Positions 6,502-7,954 of a stretch of 7,954 nucleotides of DNA are shown here, piece after piece. The stretch is from Candidatus Rokuibacteriota bacterium (GTDB lineage: Bacteria; Methylomirabilota; Methylomirabilia; Rokubacteriales; CSP1-6), in NCBI GenBank assembly GCA_016201645.1, contig JACQCL010000185.1, positions 1 through 7,954 on the forward strand. The letters run 5' to 3'. The translations under genes and the position numbers were made by a program. The stretch's first letter is position 1. Every line of letters begins with the position of its first letter. The notes below the pieces were generated by a model. The model worked only from the letters and a program-made list of their open reading frames with translations. It did not search any database and was not told the origin of the DNA.

Positions 6502-7497
6502 ACTGAAGCGACCGTCACCCGTCGCATCCTGCTTCCGTCCGAGGCCGACCTCTTCCCGCTTCTCGGGCGAAACGACGAAAACCTGAGGGCGCTGGAGTCG
6601 CTGCTGGCGCTCCGGATCGTGGCCCGGGGCAATGAGATCATCCTGAAGGGGGACGAGCGGAGGGTGGCGCGGGCCGAGCGGCTCCTGGCCCAGCTCTCCG
6701 ATCTGGTGCATGCCGGCACGCCGCTTCACGCGGTGGATGTGCGGGCAGCGCTCCGGATGCTCGCCGACGATGAGGCGGCCGACCTCAAGGGGATCCTCCT
6801 CGATTCGATCTCGGTTCCCTCGCGCAAGAAGCAGATCAGCCCCAAGACGCTGAACCAGAAGCGCTACGTGGATGCCATCCGCAGCCACGACGTCGTCGTC
6901 GCGATCGGTCCGGCGGGGACAGGGAAGTCGTACCTGGGCGTCGCGATGGCGGTCTCCGCATTGACGAAACGAGAGGCGGCACGTATCATCCTGACGCGCC
7001 CCGCCGTGGAGGCGGGCGAACGGCTCGGCTTCCTCCCGGGAGACATGTACGAGAAGGTTCACCCCTACCTCCGCCCGCTCTACGACGCGCTCTACGACAT
7101 GCTCGAGGCCGAGAAGGTGGCCTCGCTGGTCGAGAAAGGCGTCATCGAAATCGCCCCCCTCGCCTACATGCGCGGCCGGACGCTGAACGACTCCTTCATC
7201 ATCCTGGACGAGGCCCAGAACACGACGTCCGAGCAGATGAAGATGTTCCTCACTCGCCTGGGGTTCAACTCGAAGATGGTGATCACCGGCGACATCACGC
7301 AGGTGGATCTCCCCGCGAGCCGTGCGTCGGGGCTGATCGAGATCCAGTCGGTGCTCAAGGGCATTGAGGGAATCCGATTCGTGTATTTCACCGAGAAGGA
7401 TGTCGTCCGGCACGAACTGGTCGCTCAAATCGTGAGGGCGTACGAGGAGCACCCCCCCCAGCCCAGGGAGTCCGGACCCGCGGCTCCAGGAACGTGA
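6499..7497 (+). CDS. phoH: PhoH-family ATPase (YbeZ-like)
   Basis: A 332-residue protein from TTG 6499, typical in length for bacterial PhoH/YbeZ. The N-terminal region (about 8-70) is KH-like, with LLGRNDENLRALES followed by a RGNEIILKGDERRV strand-turn-strand, and probably binds RNA. The P-loop ATPase domain has Walker A GPAGTGKS (137-144), the PhoH-typical LTRPAVEAGERLGFLPGD (165-182), Walker B IILDEAQN (234-241) and the ITGDITQVDLP motif (262-272). A short Pro-rich tail (319-332) is non-conserved. PhoH proteins are cytoplasmic NTPases, often encoded beside YbeY and proposed to work with it in RNA or ribosome processing, although the exact reaction is unsettled. It follows aspS after 41 bases and overlaps ybeY by one base (TGATG). 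An AT-rich TATTAT at 6472-6477 could give it an extra promoter, but no -35 is visible. Confidence 0.93.
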   Translation: MTEATVTRRILLPSEADLFPLLGRNDENLRALESLLALRIVARGNEIILKGDERRVARAERLLAQLSDLVHAGTPLHAVDVRAALRMLADDEAADLKGILLDSISVPSRKKQISPKTLNQKRYVDAIRSHDVVVAIGPAGTGKSYLGVAMAVSALTKREAARIILTRPAVEAGERLGFLPGDMYEKVHPYLRPLYDALYDMLEAEKVASLVEKGVIEIAPLAYMRGRTLNDSFIILDEAQNTTSEQMKMFLTRLGFNSKMVITGDITQVDLPASRASGLIEIQSVLKGIEGIRFVYFTEKDVVRHELVAQIVRAYEEHPPQPRESGPAAPGT

Positions 7498-7954
7498 TGG
7501 CGGTGGAACTCGCGAATCTCCAGCGGCGGGTTCCCATCTCTCCCCGTCGTGTTGGGCGAACAGCCAGGAGGGCGCTCCAAGATCTCGGACGCCCCGATGC
7601 CCTCGTTCATCTGACATTCGTTGACGACGCCCTCATCCGACAATTGAACGCTCGGTATATCGGGCACAACCGCCCGACCGATGTTCTCGCGTTCCCGCTC
7701 GATGTGCCCGGTCCCTCGCGCCTCTGGGGAGAGATCGTGATTTCGGCCGAGTCAGCCGGGCGCCAGGCGCGCCGGTTGGGAATTCCGGTGAGGCTCGAGC
7801 TTGACCTCCTGGTTGTGCACGGCCTGCTCCACTTGGCCGGGTACGATGATCGAGAGGCGGGCGAGGCCCGGTTGATGCATCAACGCGAACGGGAAATTCT
7901 CCAACAGACCGCGCCCGCGGTGCCGGCCCGACTCTGGACCGGCCTCCTGCGCGG
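7497..7954 (+). CDS. ybeY: Endoribonuclease YbeY, 3' end outside window
   Basis: Reading starts at ATG 7497, which overlaps the phoH stop by one base. AGGA (7488-7491) lies five bases upstream. The frame stays open to the window edge, giving 152 codons where E. coli YbeY has about 155 residues, so only a short tail is missing. Family motifs are present: LTFVDD (39-44), N51 and Y54, then NRPTDVLAFP (58-67) containing the conserved Arg59, GEIVIS (78-83), and the metal motif HGLLHLAGYDD (108-118). YbeY is a single-strand-specific metallo-endoribonuclease involved in 16S rRNA 3'-end maturation and ribosome quality control. The canonical motif is HGxLHLxGYDH with three metal-binding histidines. 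Here H108 and H112 are kept but the third is D118. Asp could still bind metal. The upstream phoH gene is its classic partner. Confidence 0.92.
   Translation, partial: MAVELANLQRRVPISPRRVGRTARRALQDLGRPDALVHLTFVDDALIRQLNARYIGHNRPTDVLAFPLDVPGPSRLWGEIVISAESAGRQARRLGIPVRLELDLLVVHGLLHLAGYDDREAGEARLMHQREREILQQTAPAVPARLWTGLLR

Noticed and set aside
7495..7499. A missing pgpH-type HD phosphohydrolase gene between phoH and ybeY
   Set aside because: Some bacteria have phoH-pgpH-ybeY, but direct phoH-ybeY adjacency is also common (E. coli ybeZ-ybeY), so this is ordinary.
6490..7617. A 375-codon open frame on the minus strand, antisense to phoH and the start of ybeY
   Set aside because: It is a shadow of the GC-rich codon bias of phoH. 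The protein is rich in Arg, His and Asp with no recognisable domain, while the plus strand encodes a complete PhoH with all motifs.

Overview
This is a GC-rich (by eye roughly 62-65%), gene-dense bacterial segment. All recognisable genes are on the + strand. A C-terminal-Phe outer-membrane beta-barrel points to a diderm. The AspRS is bacterial-type and its residues suggest the non-discriminating class. I cannot fix the taxon from this window. The codon use, the envelope genes and the hisS-aspS-phoH-ybeY order would fit a GC-rich uncultured diderm such as Methylomirabilota/Rokubacteria or a deltaproteobacterial-type lineage, but that is inference.

Region 1 (1-2787) is envelope-related. The 3' part of an outer-membrane beta-barrel gene (3-806, cut by the window edge) is followed by a plausible rho-independent terminator. 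After it comes a secreted, cysteine-free 624-residue protein (913-2787). It has an N-terminal half resembling FlgT/CsgG-type periplasmic proteins and a C-terminal half of VCBS/FG-GAP-like repeats with calcium-loop motifs. This is the least characterised gene here.

Region 2 (2788-2872) is an 85-base spacer with a good -10-like hexamer and a short inverted repeat. It probably holds the promoter of the next block.

Region 3 (2873-7954) reads as a tightly packed housekeeping operon: a gamma-carbonic-anhydrase-like protein, hisS, aspS, phoH and ybeY (the last cut by the right edge). The junctions overlap by 4, 8 and 1 bases, except for a 41-base gap before phoH. The block joins aminoacylation (HisRS, AspRS) to RNA and ribosome maturation (PhoH, YbeY).

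I see no tRNA, rRNA, CRISPR array, insertion sequence, attachment site or phage gene. Nothing amounts to a clearly new system. The most checkable points are the non-discriminating signature in AspRS, the missing third metal-ligand histidine in YbeY, and the unusual domain mix of the FG-GAP protein.
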